From the NCBI RefSeq assembly GCF_900155965.1, contig NZ_FTMG01000015.1, forward strand, positions 62,001 through 126,000: DNA of 64,000 bases, read 5' to 3'. The stretch's first letter is position 1; the number at the start of each line of letters is the position of its first letter. The notes under the pieces were generated by a model. That model worked only from the letters and a program-made list of their open reading frames with translations. It was not told the DNA's origin and ran no database searches. Both the position numbers and the translations under genes were made by a program. Positions 26,528 to 35,741 of the stretch are shown piece by piece. Source of the DNA: Mucilaginibacter lappiensis (lineage in GTDB: Bacteria > Bacteroidota > Bacteroidia > Sphingobacteriales > Sphingobacteriaceae).

Positions 26528-27757
26528 TTACTGTAGCATCTCAAGCTTCTTTTGAATCACCTGTTTATCAGCAGATGTGCGGGCTATGGAAAGGGCTATT
26601 TTAAAATTACTTTTTGCTTTCTCGTTATCAATATCGGTATAAAGCTCACCCAGTAGGGTAAAATAAAATTGATTATCAGTTAGCTTTAATTTCTCGGCTT
26701 CCACAATCGCTTCGGCTTTGCTGTTGGCTTTTGATAAGGCGAAGGTACGGTTCAGCGCGGCAATGGGGGAGTAAGCTATCTGTAATAAACGATTGTATAG
26801 TTGCAGCACGTTTTCCCATTTTTCTTTAGTATCTTTCTTTTGAGTACTCCAATAAGCTATGCTGGCCTCGATGTGATATTTGGAAAGGACGTTGCCGGTT
26901 GTGGCACATTTTAAAAAATAGGCGCCCTTGCTAATGAAGTCAGCGTTCCAAAGACTAACATCCTGATCGTCATACAAAATATGCTCTCCGTTTTTATCTA
27001 GGCGGGCTTCAAAGCGGGAAGCATGGAAACACATGAGCGATAGCAGGGCATTTACCTGCGGTTTGTTGGTGCTATTGTTTTCAATCAACATATTACACAA
27101 ACGCATCGCTTCAAAGCACAGATCCTTACGTAGCGTTTGATTCTGACTAACTGAATAATAACCCTCACTAAATAACAGGTATATGGTTGTTAATACGTTT
27201 TCAAGGCGATCATCAATTTCAGCGGGACTGGGCAGCTCAATTTTTAGTTTTTCGTTCCTGATCTTTTCTTTAGCCCTGAATAAACGCTTGTTAACGGTTT
27301 CTTTATTGGTCAAAAAAGCCTCGGCAATTTCATCAATACCGAAACCACAAAGAATACGCAGTGATAAACCAATTTGTGCCTCGGGCGATATAGCAGGGTG
27401 ACAAATGGCAAACATCATCTGCAATTGACTGTCGTTGATGTTTTGTGGCGACAGATCGATGTCCAATTCATGAAATTCAGAAGCGTTGATTTTTACTTCG
27501 GGCGATACCTTACTTTCAAAAACGGTATTACGCTGCAGATGATTTTTGGCTTTATTTTTGGCCACGTTATATAACCATGCGGTTGGATTAGGCGGAACGC
27601 CTTGAAAAGCCCAGGTTTGTGCCGCAGCTAAAAACGTATCGCTGGCAATATCTTCGGCAGTCTCCATTTGGTCAAAACCGAACCGGCGGCAAAGTACAGC
27701 TACTATCTTCCGGTATTCGGTTCTGAACAAGTGTGGTATGAGTTCCTGTTTTTGCAT
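26528..27757 (-). CDS. ECF42-type RNA polymerase sigma factor with C-terminal extension (DUF6596/TPR-like)
   Basis: 409 residues from the ATG at 27757 (MQKQELIPHLFRTEY), the usual N-terminus of this group; a TTG at 27784 would add nine residues. Region 2 (AEDIASDTFLAAAQTW; PTAWLYNVAKNKA) and region 4 (ALSLRIL-like segment; GFGIDEIAEAFLTNKETVNKRL) are followed by about 200 residues of helical repeats (TIYLLFSEGYY; RLCNMLIENN; YNRLLQIAYSPIAALNRTFAL). ECF42 sigmas lack a classic anti-sigma and are encoded with YCII/DGPF proteins, as here. The repeat element at 27792-27898 lies between the two genes. Confidence 0.93.
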   Translation of the reverse strand: MQKQELIPHLFRTEYRKIVAVLCRRFGFDQMETAEDIASDTFLAAAQTWAFQGVPPNPTAWLYNVAKNKAKNHLQRNTVFESKVSPEVKINASEFHELDIDLSPQNINDSQLQMMFAICHPAISPEAQIGLSLRILCGFGIDEIAEAFLTNKETVNKRLFRAKEKIRNEKLKIELPSPAEIDDRLENVLTTIYLLFSEGYYSVSQNQTLRKDLCFEAMRLCNMLIENNSTNKPQVNALLSLMCFHASRFEARLDKNGEHILYDDQDVSLWNADFISKGAYFLKCATTGNVLSKYHIEASIAYWSTQKKDTKEKWENVLQLYNRLLQIAYSPIAALNRTFALSKANSKAEAIVEAEKLKLTDNQFYFTLLGELYTDIDNEKAKSNFKIALSIARTSADKQVIQKKLEMLQ

Positions 27758-27791
27758 GGTAAGATGAGGGTTGGATTGACTCAATTAACCC

Positions 27792-27898
27792 AAAAGTGGG
27801 TTTACATAATTTTCCTGATAAAATATATAATTAATTGATTATCAGTTGTGTAAATCAATGTTAACCGTAAATTGTGTAAACCATGTAAACCCACTTTT
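27792..27898. repeat. 107-bp element with perfect 15-bp terminal inverted repeats, copy B
   Basis: AAAAGTGGGTTTACA (27792-27806) and its exact complement TGTAAACCCACTTTT (27884-27898) bound the element. The inner blocks TAAATCAATGTTAACC and GTGTAAACCATGTAAACCC are shared with copy A at 131-249. It lies directly upstream of the ECF42 sigma gene, between it and the YCII gene, so it may affect their co-transcription. Confidence 0.75.
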
Positions 27899-27986
27899 TT
27901 GCATAAATATCACCTGCTTAATGTTAATTTGTAGGTGGTACAAGACCGGTGATAGTCAATTTGATTGATGATACGGCCTCCATAAT

Positions 27987-28340
27987 TTAATCTACACCGT
28001 CGCGTTTGGCAATCCTGCGCACCTCAACGCTATTACCATCGCCCTGTAATACCGGACTACCCTTGGCAAACTCAACCGCTTCTTCAACAGAATTGGCTTT
28101 TACAATAATATACCCTCCAATGGTTTCTTTGATTTCGCCAAAAGGGCCGTTGGTTACTACATTATTATGCCAAACTACTTTGGCATCATCAAAGGGTAAA
28201 CCAGTACCGCTGCTAAATTTGTTTTGAGCCGCAATGCCACCTATCCAATCCATAGTTTGTTTCATCCAAACTTCTATCTGCTCAGGAGAAGCTACTTTAG
28301 TACCATCCTCATGCCTGAATATTAAAATGAATTCGTCCAT
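27987..28340 (-). CDS. YCII-related (DGPF) domain protein
   Basis: 117 residues. MDEFILIFRHEDG, WMKQTMDWIGGIAAQNKF, VTNGPFGEIKETIGGYIIVKANSVEEA and FAKGSPVL form the ferredoxin-like DGPF/YCII fold. In this family such proteins accompany ECF42 sigma factors and are thought to take part in a stress or metabolite response. It is the first gene of the two-gene unit with the ECF42 sigma downstream, 229 bp away across a repeat element. Confidence 0.9.
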   Translation of the reverse strand: MDEFILIFRHEDGTKVASPEQIEVWMKQTMDWIGGIAAQNKFSSGTGLPFDDAKVVWHNNVVTNGPFGEIKETIGGYIIVKANSVEEAVEFAKGSPVLQGDGNSVEVRRIAKRDGVD

Positions 28341-28496
28341 TGTTTCGAATTTTAATTGTTAATAAATATATGAATTACAGTCTCATATCAAGTGAGCATG
28401 ATGGAACTGGACATTCCGATGAAAAAAAAGTAATTTTTTTTATATCTCCTTTATCCTTTTTGAAAACGAAGGTGTCTTTATATACGAAAAGGAAAT

Positions 28497-29702
28497 ATGA
28501 ATAATTACCAACCCTATTTTGATCTGGGTAAGCTGATAGCAAAATATCTGCGAAATGAGCTTACCGAGCAGGAGAATGACCAACTGGAGCAATGGCTTCA
28601 AGCCGATATGCACAACCAGGAATTATTCAGAAAACTAACCGATGAAACTCTAATTGATTCGGAATTGGAAACCTTTGAGGCAAATGATAAGGATAAAGCC
28701 TGGAAAAATATTGTGAAGAAAACGAGGTTTAAACGCATTTCCCGTAAAAAAAGTACTACCAAAAAATGGCCGGCATATGCTGCCGCTATAATCATATTAA
28801 TAACTATAGGCGTTACATTAACTAGATACCGTAATACTTCCGGTGAACAAAAAATGGCTGTTAAGCCCCAGAAAGACCTTTTACCCGGGAGTAATAAAGC
28901 TATTCTGACACTGGCAGATGGATCAAAGATTCTTCTGGACGATGCCAAACGCGGGAAAATAGCGAGTCAGCAAAATATCGTTATTACAAAAGATGAGAGC
29001 GGCGAGTTGGTTTACCAGGTTGCCGAAACCGCTAAATCTGAAGAGCTGCCACCGGTTGAAAAAATTGTGATGAACATGTTGGCTACACCACGCGGTGGTC
29101 AGTACCAAATTGTTTTGCCCGATGGTACCCGAGTTTGGTTAAACTCGGCTTCATCTTTAAGATATCCCACAACATTTGCCGGCAACGAGCGGAGAGTTGA
29201 ACTCAATGGAGAAGCTTATTTTGAAGTAAGCAAAGACCCCAATAAACCTTTTTACGTAAAAACCACAACACAAACCGTTGCTGTTTTAGGTACGCATTTC
29301 AATATCAATAGCTATCCTGATGAAGTTGCCACCAAAACAACACTGCTTGAAGGTAGTATAAGAGTTACCAGTAATACAAATGGAGCCACTGTTAAACTTA
29401 AACCAGGAGAGCAAGCTGTAAACACTGTAAACGCTATTGATGTAAAAGAAAATGCGGATATAGATGAAGCCGTGGCCTGGAAGAATGGCAAATTTCTTTT
29501 CCGCAATACCGATCTGCATACCATTATGCGCCAGTTATCAAGATGGTACGATGTGGATGTAGAATACCAGGGCAATGTAGTGCAAAAACATTACCGGGGC
29601 CGTATTTCACGGAATGTACCGGTTTCAGAGATATTTCAGATATTAAAAACAAGCGGCATAAACTTCACAATTGACGGGAGGAAGATTATAGTAAGATCAT
29701 AA
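28497..29702 (+). CDS. FecR-family anti-sigma factor
   Basis: 401 residues. A cytoplasmic N-terminal region (1-85; YLRNELTEQENDQLEQWL) is followed by one membrane segment near 91-110 (WPAYAAAIIILITIGVTL). Then come the FecR domain (LPDGTRVWLNSASSLRYP; VELNGEAYFEVSKDPNKPF; VAVLGTHFNINSY) and the C-terminal DUF4974 region (TDLHTIMRQLSRWYDVDVEY). It links the STN-bearing receptor downstream to an ECF sigma factor, most likely the one at 25931-26521. There is no sigma gene directly upstream, which is unusual. Confidence 0.93.
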   Translation: MNNYQPYFDLGKLIAKYLRNELTEQENDQLEQWLQADMHNQELFRKLTDETLIDSELETFEANDKDKAWKNIVKKTRFKRISRKKSTTKKWPAYAAAIIILITIGVTLTRYRNTSGEQKMAVKPQKDLLPGSNKAILTLADGSKILLDDAKRGKIASQQNIVITKDESGELVYQVAETAKSEELPPVEKIVMNMLATPRGGQYQIVLPDGTRVWLNSASSLRYPTTFAGNERRVELNGEAYFEVSKDPNKPFYVKTTTQTVAVLGTHFNINSYPDEVATKTTLLEGSIRVTSNTNGATVKLKPGEQAVNTVNAIDVKENADIDEAVAWKNGKFLFRNTDLHTIMRQLSRWYDVDVEYQGNVVQKHYRGRISRNVPVSEIFQILKTSGINFTIDGRKIIVRS

Positions 29703-29968
29703 AGCCTGATAGCGGTAGCCGGCAAGGCCGGTTACTGGATTTGGCCCATAAAAAAGCCGGAAAGTGTTGCGAGCACCTCCGGCCAGGTATCGGGCTGAGC
29801 ATATAAAATAATATTGACTAAATAAACTTTTTACTAAACAACCCAAACAAAAGTATGGATTTTTCTACATTTCCTGCGCCCGTATGTGAAGGCACACGGG
29901 TAAATAAAATTAATAAGATTACCAATTGTTTTTCCCGGATAAATCCGGCCACAAAAAGGAAATTTATT
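29703..29968. other. Intergenic region between FecR and TonB receptor genes
   Basis: A GC-rich hairpin, GTAGCCGG/CCGGTTAC (about 29715-29736, one mismatch), and a second stem, CCGGA/TCCGG (about 29757-29783), follow the FecR stop. They could end its transcript and leave the receptor under its own promoter, as is usual for sigma-dependent receptor genes. The frame upstream of the receptor ATG is open from 29855. Confidence 0.45.
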
Positions 29969-32827
29969 ATGCGGATCAAACTTATCACCGCTTTACTATT
30001 TGCCGTATGCCTTCATTTGAGCGCCGCGAGCTTTAGTCAAAGTATTACACTTACGGAGAAGAATGCAAGTCTCGAAAGCATTTTAAATAAAATAGAGCAG
30101 CAAAGCGGCTATGATATTTTTATGCAAACAGAACTTGTAGCCAGCAGTAACAAGGTATCACTTAATGTAAAGAACCTGGCTCTGACCGCCGTATTGGACA
30201 AGGTGTTTAAAGGACAGCCTATTACCTACGCCATAGTTGGCCACACCATTGTAGTTAAAGCAAAAGCATCTGGCAAACCAGTATCGGCAGCCGAGCAGGC
30301 TATGTTAGCGTCAGTGTATAGCGGTAAGGTAGTTGATGCCGATACCAAAGAGCCACTTATAGGTGCCTCTGTTGGTGTAAAAGGCGGCGGTAAAGCCACC
30401 TCAACCGGGCTTAACGGTGAATTTAAATTGAAATTGGGTGACGAGAATACCCAAACATTGGTAATATCCTACATCGGTTACGTTACACAGGAAATTCAGC
30501 TTATCGACAAAAAAGATCTTGGCCTGATTTTATTAAAATCAAGCGCCAATGCCATGAAAGAGGTTGTAGTAACTGGTGATTTGGCTATCGATCGCAAAAC
30601 GCCAATAGCTGTATCAACTATCAATCAGCAATATATTGAAGAAAAATTGGGCGGTCGAGATATTCCGCAGCTATTGCAAAGCACCCCTGGTATCATGGCA
30701 ACAGCGCAGGGTGGCGGTTATGGCGATTCACGTATCAGTATTCGCGGTTTTTCAAGCGGTTCAAAAAAAGGTAATGTTGCGCTTACCATTAATGGTATCC
30801 CTGTTAATGATATGGAAAACGGATCAATATTTTGGTCAAATTGGTCAGGTCTTACCGATGTTACCAACTCCGTGCAAGTACAGCGCGGTTTAGGTGCTTC
30901 AAAAATTATTGTTCCGTCATTTGGTGGTACCATCAATATCACTACACGTACAACTGATGCCCAAAAAGGTGGATATATTTCACAAACCATAGGTACCAAT
31001 AATTACGAAAAAACAGCAGTACTGGTATCAACGGGTTTAAATGCCAATGGTTGGGCTGCAACTTTCCAGGGCAGCAGAACTAAAGGTGATGGTTACGCCG
31101 ATGGATTGAACTTTTTAGGTTATAACTACTTTTTTAACTTATCAAAAGTATTAACTCCAAGTCAAACTTTATCTTTTACCGTAATGGGCGCAACCCAAAC
31201 CCACGGACAACGGCCTGAACGACCATTAACCGAATATGCCGGTGCGCCGCAAGGTATTAAGTGGAACTACGACCTGGGAGTTAAAGATGGTAAACAAATA
31301 AATCCATATAACAACTTTTTCAGTAAGCCAGTATTTTCATTAAATCATAACTGGGTTATTAATGAAAAATCAAGTCTGTCAACCGTATTGTATGCCACCT
31401 ATGGCACAGGAGGGAGTGGTGCAATAGGTGCATCTGCTAGCGGTACTGCTATACCGCCAAGGGTGAGTAACTTATATTCGCCATTTGATTTTGATGCCGT
31501 ACAGAAAAGCAATGCCGCTAGTCCTGATGGTTCCGCAGCAACCTATTTGTACGCGGCACATAATGATCATGCCTGGTATGGTTTAAGAAGTACCTACACC
31601 ACCACATTGGGGCAATATTTAAACCTTTCTGCCGGTCTTGATGCAAGGTATTATAAAGGTACCCATTACGAAGAGGTTAAAGATCTGTTAGGCGCTGATT
31701 ATGTGTATGATCCATATACTGGAAATTCAGCCGCTGGCAGCCGTTCGGGTGATATCAATAATCCTTTTCATCGTGCAGTAGTTGGCGATAAAATTGGTTA
31801 TTACAACAAGGACTATGTAATGTCTGGTGGTGTATATGCACAAGCAGAGTATGCTAAAGATGATTTTTCGGCATTTATCACGCTTTCCGGTTCTGGTACA
31901 GGTGATAAAAGAACAGATCTTTATAACTATCTGAACAGCGATCCGGCACAATCAAGCCGCTATGTTAACTTCCTGAGCTATCAGGCCAAAGCAGGTGCAA
32001 ACTACAATCTGAATGATCAGATGAACCTGTTTGCCAATATTGGTTACATCACCAAGCCGCCTTACTTTGATAATGTGTTCCAAAAGTTCACTAATTCTAT
32101 TAACACCGGAACTGTAGATGAAAAACTATTCAGCTATGAGTTAGGCTACCAATTTAAAACATCCGGTTTTTTGGCCAAACTGAATTTTTACCGCAGTTCA
32201 TATAAAGATGAGGCGTTTACGACTCCATTTACCGATAACACCACGAACCTGATATACAGCGTAAACGTAGCCGGAGTTAGTGAGATGCACCAAGGAGCCG
32301 AATTAGAATTAAGATATCAACCAATTAAACCAATTACGCTTTATGGCATGTTTTCTTACGGCGATTGGTACTATACCAAAAATGCAGGTCCAGCTACCGT
32401 ATTCAATAACCAGCAAAAGGCTATTGGTACAGTTCCTCAGGTATTCATAAAAGGAGTTAAAGTGGGTGATGCTGCACAAACCACAGCGGCATTTGGGTTA
32501 GACATTAAAGTTTTGCCGGATTTAAAGCTGGGTACAAATTATAACTTCTTCGGTAATTATTATTCAAGTTTCAACTTTGCTAATATTACATCTGCCGGTG
32601 CGGCTCCTTACAAGTTGCCCAATTACTCCGTATGGGATCTTAATGCAAGCTTTAAGTTTAAACTGGCTGGTTTAGATGCTTCGCTTAATGGTAATGTCAA
32701 CAACCTGTTAAATACCAAATATATATCTGATGCATACGATGCCGCCGGTTCTGGTGACCTTTCAAAACTGAATGTGTATTATGGCTTGGTGAGAACGTTT
32801 ACTACAGGTATAAAAGTTAAATTTTAA
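29969..32827 (+). CDS. TonB-dependent outer-membrane receptor with STN domain
   Basis: 952 residues from the ATG at 29969, where a typical signal peptide begins (MRIKLITALLFAVCLHLSAA); the frame stays open 38 codons further to 29855. An STN domain (ASLESILNKIEQQSGYDIF) and a carboxypeptidase-like domain (VVDADTKEPLIGASVGVKGG) precede the TonB plug (LLQSTPGIMATAQ; RISIRGFSSG; VQRGLGASKIIVPSFGGTINI) and a 22-strand-type barrel. The sequence lacks the SusC signature, and no SusD follows. The downstream lipoprotein and endonuclease suggest a ligand released from nucleic acid. Confidence 0.92.
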   Translation: MRIKLITALLFAVCLHLSAASFSQSITLTEKNASLESILNKIEQQSGYDIFMQTELVASSNKVSLNVKNLALTAVLDKVFKGQPITYAIVGHTIVVKAKASGKPVSAAEQAMLASVYSGKVVDADTKEPLIGASVGVKGGGKATSTGLNGEFKLKLGDENTQTLVISYIGYVTQEIQLIDKKDLGLILLKSSANAMKEVVVTGDLAIDRKTPIAVSTINQQYIEEKLGGRDIPQLLQSTPGIMATAQGGGYGDSRISIRGFSSGSKKGNVALTINGIPVNDMENGSIFWSNWSGLTDVTNSVQVQRGLGASKIIVPSFGGTINITTRTTDAQKGGYISQTIGTNNYEKTAVLVSTGLNANGWAATFQGSRTKGDGYADGLNFLGYNYFFNLSKVLTPSQTLSFTVMGATQTHGQRPERPLTEYAGAPQGIKWNYDLGVKDGKQINPYNNFFSKPVFSLNHNWVINEKSSLSTVLYATYGTGGSGAIGASASGTAIPPRVSNLYSPFDFDAVQKSNAASPDGSAATYLYAAHNDHAWYGLRSTYTTTLGQYLNLSAGLDARYYKGTHYEEVKDLLGADYVYDPYTGNSAAGSRSGDINNPFHRAVVGDKIGYYNKDYVMSGGVYAQAEYAKDDFSAFITLSGSGTGDKRTDLYNYLNSDPAQSSRYVNFLSYQAKAGANYNLNDQMNLFANIGYITKPPYFDNVFQKFTNSINTGTVDEKLFSYELGYQFKTSGFLAKLNFYRSSYKDEAFTTPFTDNTTNLIYSVNVAGVSEMHQGAELELRYQPIKPITLYGMFSYGDWYYTKNAGPATVFNNQQKAIGTVPQVFIKGVKVGDAAQTTAAFGLDIKVLPDLKLGTNYNFFGNYYSSFNFANITSAGAAPYKLPNYSVWDLNASFKFKLAGLDASLNGNVNNLLNTKYISDAYDAAGSGDLSKLNVYYGLVRTFTTGIKVKF

Positions 32828-32838
32828 AAAGAAACTTC

Positions 32839-33990
32839 ATGAAAAAGATATATAGCTTAATTGCTTTTATGGCTGTTGCATTAACAGCTTGTCAAAAGCA
32901 GCCAAACGTAAGCCCGGCGGGGTATGTAAAAACAGGAGTAACGTTTACCCTGGCACAGTCAGATTATAAGTTGCTGGATACGTCAAAGTACCCCTCTAAA
33001 TCATTCAGTTTTAAATCAATTGCTGACGCAAATACCTATATTCCACTGATTTTAAATGCAAAGGAACCTCAATTGAGTAATGGGTCAACGGCCATTGTTA
33101 CTTTTACATTAGCGCCATTATCTATCGTTTTAGCCGATTCAACTAACGCGAAAACAGCATATACACTAACAAAAGACGATTACACTTTATTACCTGGTAA
33201 TACTTATACTGATTTTAGTACAGCTCAAATATTAAGTTGGTTACCGTACAAATATCCAAGTCCTTTAACTAATCAATTAGCGGTATTAAGCTATACCTAT
33301 TTTGAATCGGGTGCTACTCCAAACGCCGGTGTTCCTGCTACTGATGCCTTTTTATATTTGAACGGTGCATGGCAAAAAATATACCGTGTATCTGCAGCTC
33401 AATATGCATCGGTAGGCAGAGGCAATAACAATTGGTTTATTGCATCTGATATAGGCAGCAGTACCACTATCCCATCTTATATCAATACATTTTTAAAGGC
33501 TGATCCGCTTGTTTCAACAACTGTTAAAACAGGAGATGTTAAATATGTAAACTATAGATATTTAACTACTTATCAAAAAGTAATGGGTCTTACTTATGAC
33601 GGCACAAATTGGGTGATCAACGCTACACAATCAACCACATCATTCCTGAAAAATAATGGCACCTGGATACCTGATCCTACGGTTTATTTAACATTGTCAT
33701 CTGCTGATTATACCTTCATAGGCACAACAAGTGCAGGCACTACAGCTGCGAGGGCAAATGTTGCTCAGTATAAAGACTTTAATATTAGCGCTACTACTGA
33801 TGCTACGTATTGGAGCGATACCGATTTAAATAATGCCTTTATTGCATTGCTTATTAGTAAATACAAAAGCCCAATTAAAGATCAAATATTTAATGTGACT
33901 TATGCAACTTACTACAAAGGTGCTATATCAAATCCTACTAAAACATTTACTTACAATGGATCTGCCTTTGTAATTAAACCCAAAAGCTAA
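32839..33990 (+). CDS. Lipoprotein with four internal repeats, family not recognised
   Basis: 383 residues with a lipobox ending in Cys18 (VALTACQK). Four related units are visible, beginning near residues 38 (TLAQSDYKLL), 110 (LTKDDYTLL), 184 (VSAAQYASVG) and 286 (LSSADYTFIG). Each unit runs through a helix containing a YPSP- or YKSP-like turn into a VxYxYY-type strand, and units tend to close with a W/F plus V/I motif. It lies 11 bp after the receptor gene, in the slot where SusD would be, so it may be the surface substrate-binding partner of the receptor. The function is inferred from position only. Confidence 0.7.
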   Translation: MKKIYSLIAFMAVALTACQKQPNVSPAGYVKTGVTFTLAQSDYKLLDTSKYPSKSFSFKSIADANTYIPLILNAKEPQLSNGSTAIVTFTLAPLSIVLADSTNAKTAYTLTKDDYTLLPGNTYTDFSTAQILSWLPYKYPSPLTNQLAVLSYTYFESGATPNAGVPATDAFLYLNGAWQKIYRVSAAQYASVGRGNNNWFIASDIGSSTTIPSYINTFLKADPLVSTTVKTGDVKYVNYRYLTTYQKVMGLTYDGTNWVINATQSTTSFLKNNGTWIPDPTVYLTLSSADYTFIGTTSAGTTAARANVAQYKDFNISATTDATYWSDTDLNNAFIALLISKYKSPIKDQIFNVTYATYYKGAISNPTKTFTYNGSAFVIKPKS

Positions 33991-34007
33991 AATACACTTA
34001 TATCTGG

Positions 34008-34042
34008 AATCAGGAGGATGGTTTATCCATGCTCCTGATTTT
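34008..34042 (+). terminator. Probable intrinsic terminator
   Basis: AATCAGGAG (34008-34016) pairs perfectly with CTCCTGATT (34032-34040), followed by TT. It sits between the repeat lipoprotein and the endonuclease gene, and may be partial or regulated. Confidence 0.55.
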
Positions 34043-34145
34043 ACTCGCCTATCCTGTATCCTGATCACTCTTAACGCATTTTTTCATGGGCATAAATGGC
34101 TATGGCCATGCTTTGCCATTTATCTATCACAAAAAACGAATAAAT

Positions 34146-35603
34146 ATGAAAATTCAAAACTTACTGCTTGGCTTTGCTTTGGTATTAACCATGGCAAGCT
34201 GTTCAAAAAAATCAACAGACGCGCCGCCCACTAAACCCGGGGATACAACAGCAACTACACCACCTGTAATTCCATCGTACAGTATCACCGAGAACTTTGA
34301 ACAAGGTAAGAAGACCACGTATGCTGCCGCTGATGTTACTTTACTTACCGGCAGCTGGAATTTTAATGACGCGTTGATAGGTAACACTGCGCCCGATGTA
34401 AAAAACGGTCTTGCATCTGTACGTTTACGTGCCGGCGATATCGCCATGAATTTTGATATCAGCGGTGTTAATACACTCTATATCAAACATGCCAAATATG
34501 GAACTGATCCTGTTTCTGTATGGCAGCTTTTAATGTCATCTGATGGTGGTAAAACCTATACACAGGTGGGGGCCGATATCAATGAGAATAACACCACACT
34601 AGTAACAGACTCCTTTAAGGTAAGCTTAACAGGCAAGGTACGTTTTGAAATTAAAAGAACCGGCACAACCACCAATAACCGCGTCAATATTGATGATATT
34701 ACCTTTAAAGGAAAAGGTGATCCCGGCATCGTTGTGGGCACCCCTGACAATGGAGGCGACGATGGTGGTGGTTCTCCAACAGCGCCTGCATCTACGCCAA
34801 GAGATGTAACAGCAGGAACAGACGCTCCACCATCAACTGGTGACAACAGCGATCTGTTATTTGGTAATCCCTCAAACGCGCAAAGCAGCACAGTTTCAAT
34901 GGACAATTATCTCATTGACCAGAAATACTACACTGAATCATACAATGCTACCAAGGGCGAGCCCAATTGGGTTAGCTGGCATTTGGATGCTACTAATATC
35001 ACCGGTGCTTCAGATCGTTTAAATAATTTTGCGGCTTGGGCCAGCTTACCGGCAAATTGGTATATGGTTAATGATAACAGTTACTCCGGCAGCGGATTTG
35101 ACAGGGGGCACAATTGCCCGTCAGCTGACCGTACAAGTTCGGCTAATGCTAATTCGGCTACATTCCTGATGACTAATATGATACCGCAGGCTCCGCAAAA
35201 TAATCAGCAAACCTGGGCCAACCTGGAAAATTATCTGCGTGAACAGGTAGTTTTAGGTAATGAGGTATATATTATTATGGGCAGCTATGGTACTGGTGGT
35301 ACAGGTTCAAATGGATCCGCAACTACTATAAATAATGGTCACGTTAACGTTCCGAGTAATGTGTGGAAGGTGGCTGTTATTATACCTATTGGTGATAATG
35401 ACCTGGGGCGTGTAACTAGTTCAACCAGGGTTATTGCTGTGAATACCCCCAACATCAACAGTATCAATAGCGATTGGACGAAATATATTGTAACCGTGAA
35501 AGATATAGAATTAGCTACAGGTTATACCTTATTATCAAATTTACCGACCAATGTAAGGACAGCATTGGAAATAAAACTTGACGCAGGAACCCCTGGATCA
35601 TGA
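34146..35603 (+). CDS. DNA/RNA non-specific endonuclease lipoprotein
   Basis: 485 residues from the ATG at 34146. The lipobox gives Cys20 (LTMASCSKK), followed by a Pro/Thr-rich linker. A jelly-roll-like domain (about 55-195; SITENFEQGK, TGKVRFEIKR, NRVNIDDITFKG) comes next, then a Gly/Pro linker. The NUC domain has the catalytic DRGH at 319-322 and FLMTNMIPQAPQNN downstream, the standard His-Asn metal site. It should degrade extracellular DNA and RNA while anchored to the envelope. It stands at the end of the receptor-lipoprotein-nuclease series. Confidence 0.93.
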   Translation: MKIQNLLLGFALVLTMASCSKKSTDAPPTKPGDTTATTPPVIPSYSITENFEQGKKTTYAAADVTLLTGSWNFNDALIGNTAPDVKNGLASVRLRAGDIAMNFDISGVNTLYIKHAKYGTDPVSVWQLLMSSDGGKTYTQVGADINENNTTLVTDSFKVSLTGKVRFEIKRTGTTTNNRVNIDDITFKGKGDPGIVVGTPDNGGDDGGGSPTAPASTPRDVTAGTDAPPSTGDNSDLLFGNPSNAQSSTVSMDNYLIDQKYYTESYNATKGEPNWVSWHLDATNITGASDRLNNFAAWASLPANWYMVNDNSYSGSGFDRGHNCPSADRTSSANANSATFLMTNMIPQAPQNNQQTWANLENYLREQVVLGNEVYIIMGSYGTGGTGSNGSATTINNGHVNVPSNVWKVAVIIPIGDNDLGRVTSSTRVIAVNTPNINSINSDWTKYIVTVKDIELATGYTLLSNLPTNVRTALEIKLDAGTPGS

Positions 35604-35620
35604 TATTTATGAAAATATAA

Positions 35621-35649
35621 AAAAAGCCACTCCTAACGGGTGGCTTTTT
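35621..35649 (+). terminator. Intrinsic terminator
   Basis: AAAAAGCCAC (35621-35630) pairs with GTGGCTTTTT (35640-35649), followed by more T. It ends the nuclease transcript. Confidence 0.9.
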
Positions 35650-35741
35650 TTATTGGCTTGTAAGTTCTATATTGGTGGTTATGTGCGTTTTGTTAAAAAC
35701 GCTCATATAATAAATCCTTCATCAGTTTGCCAATTTGTACC

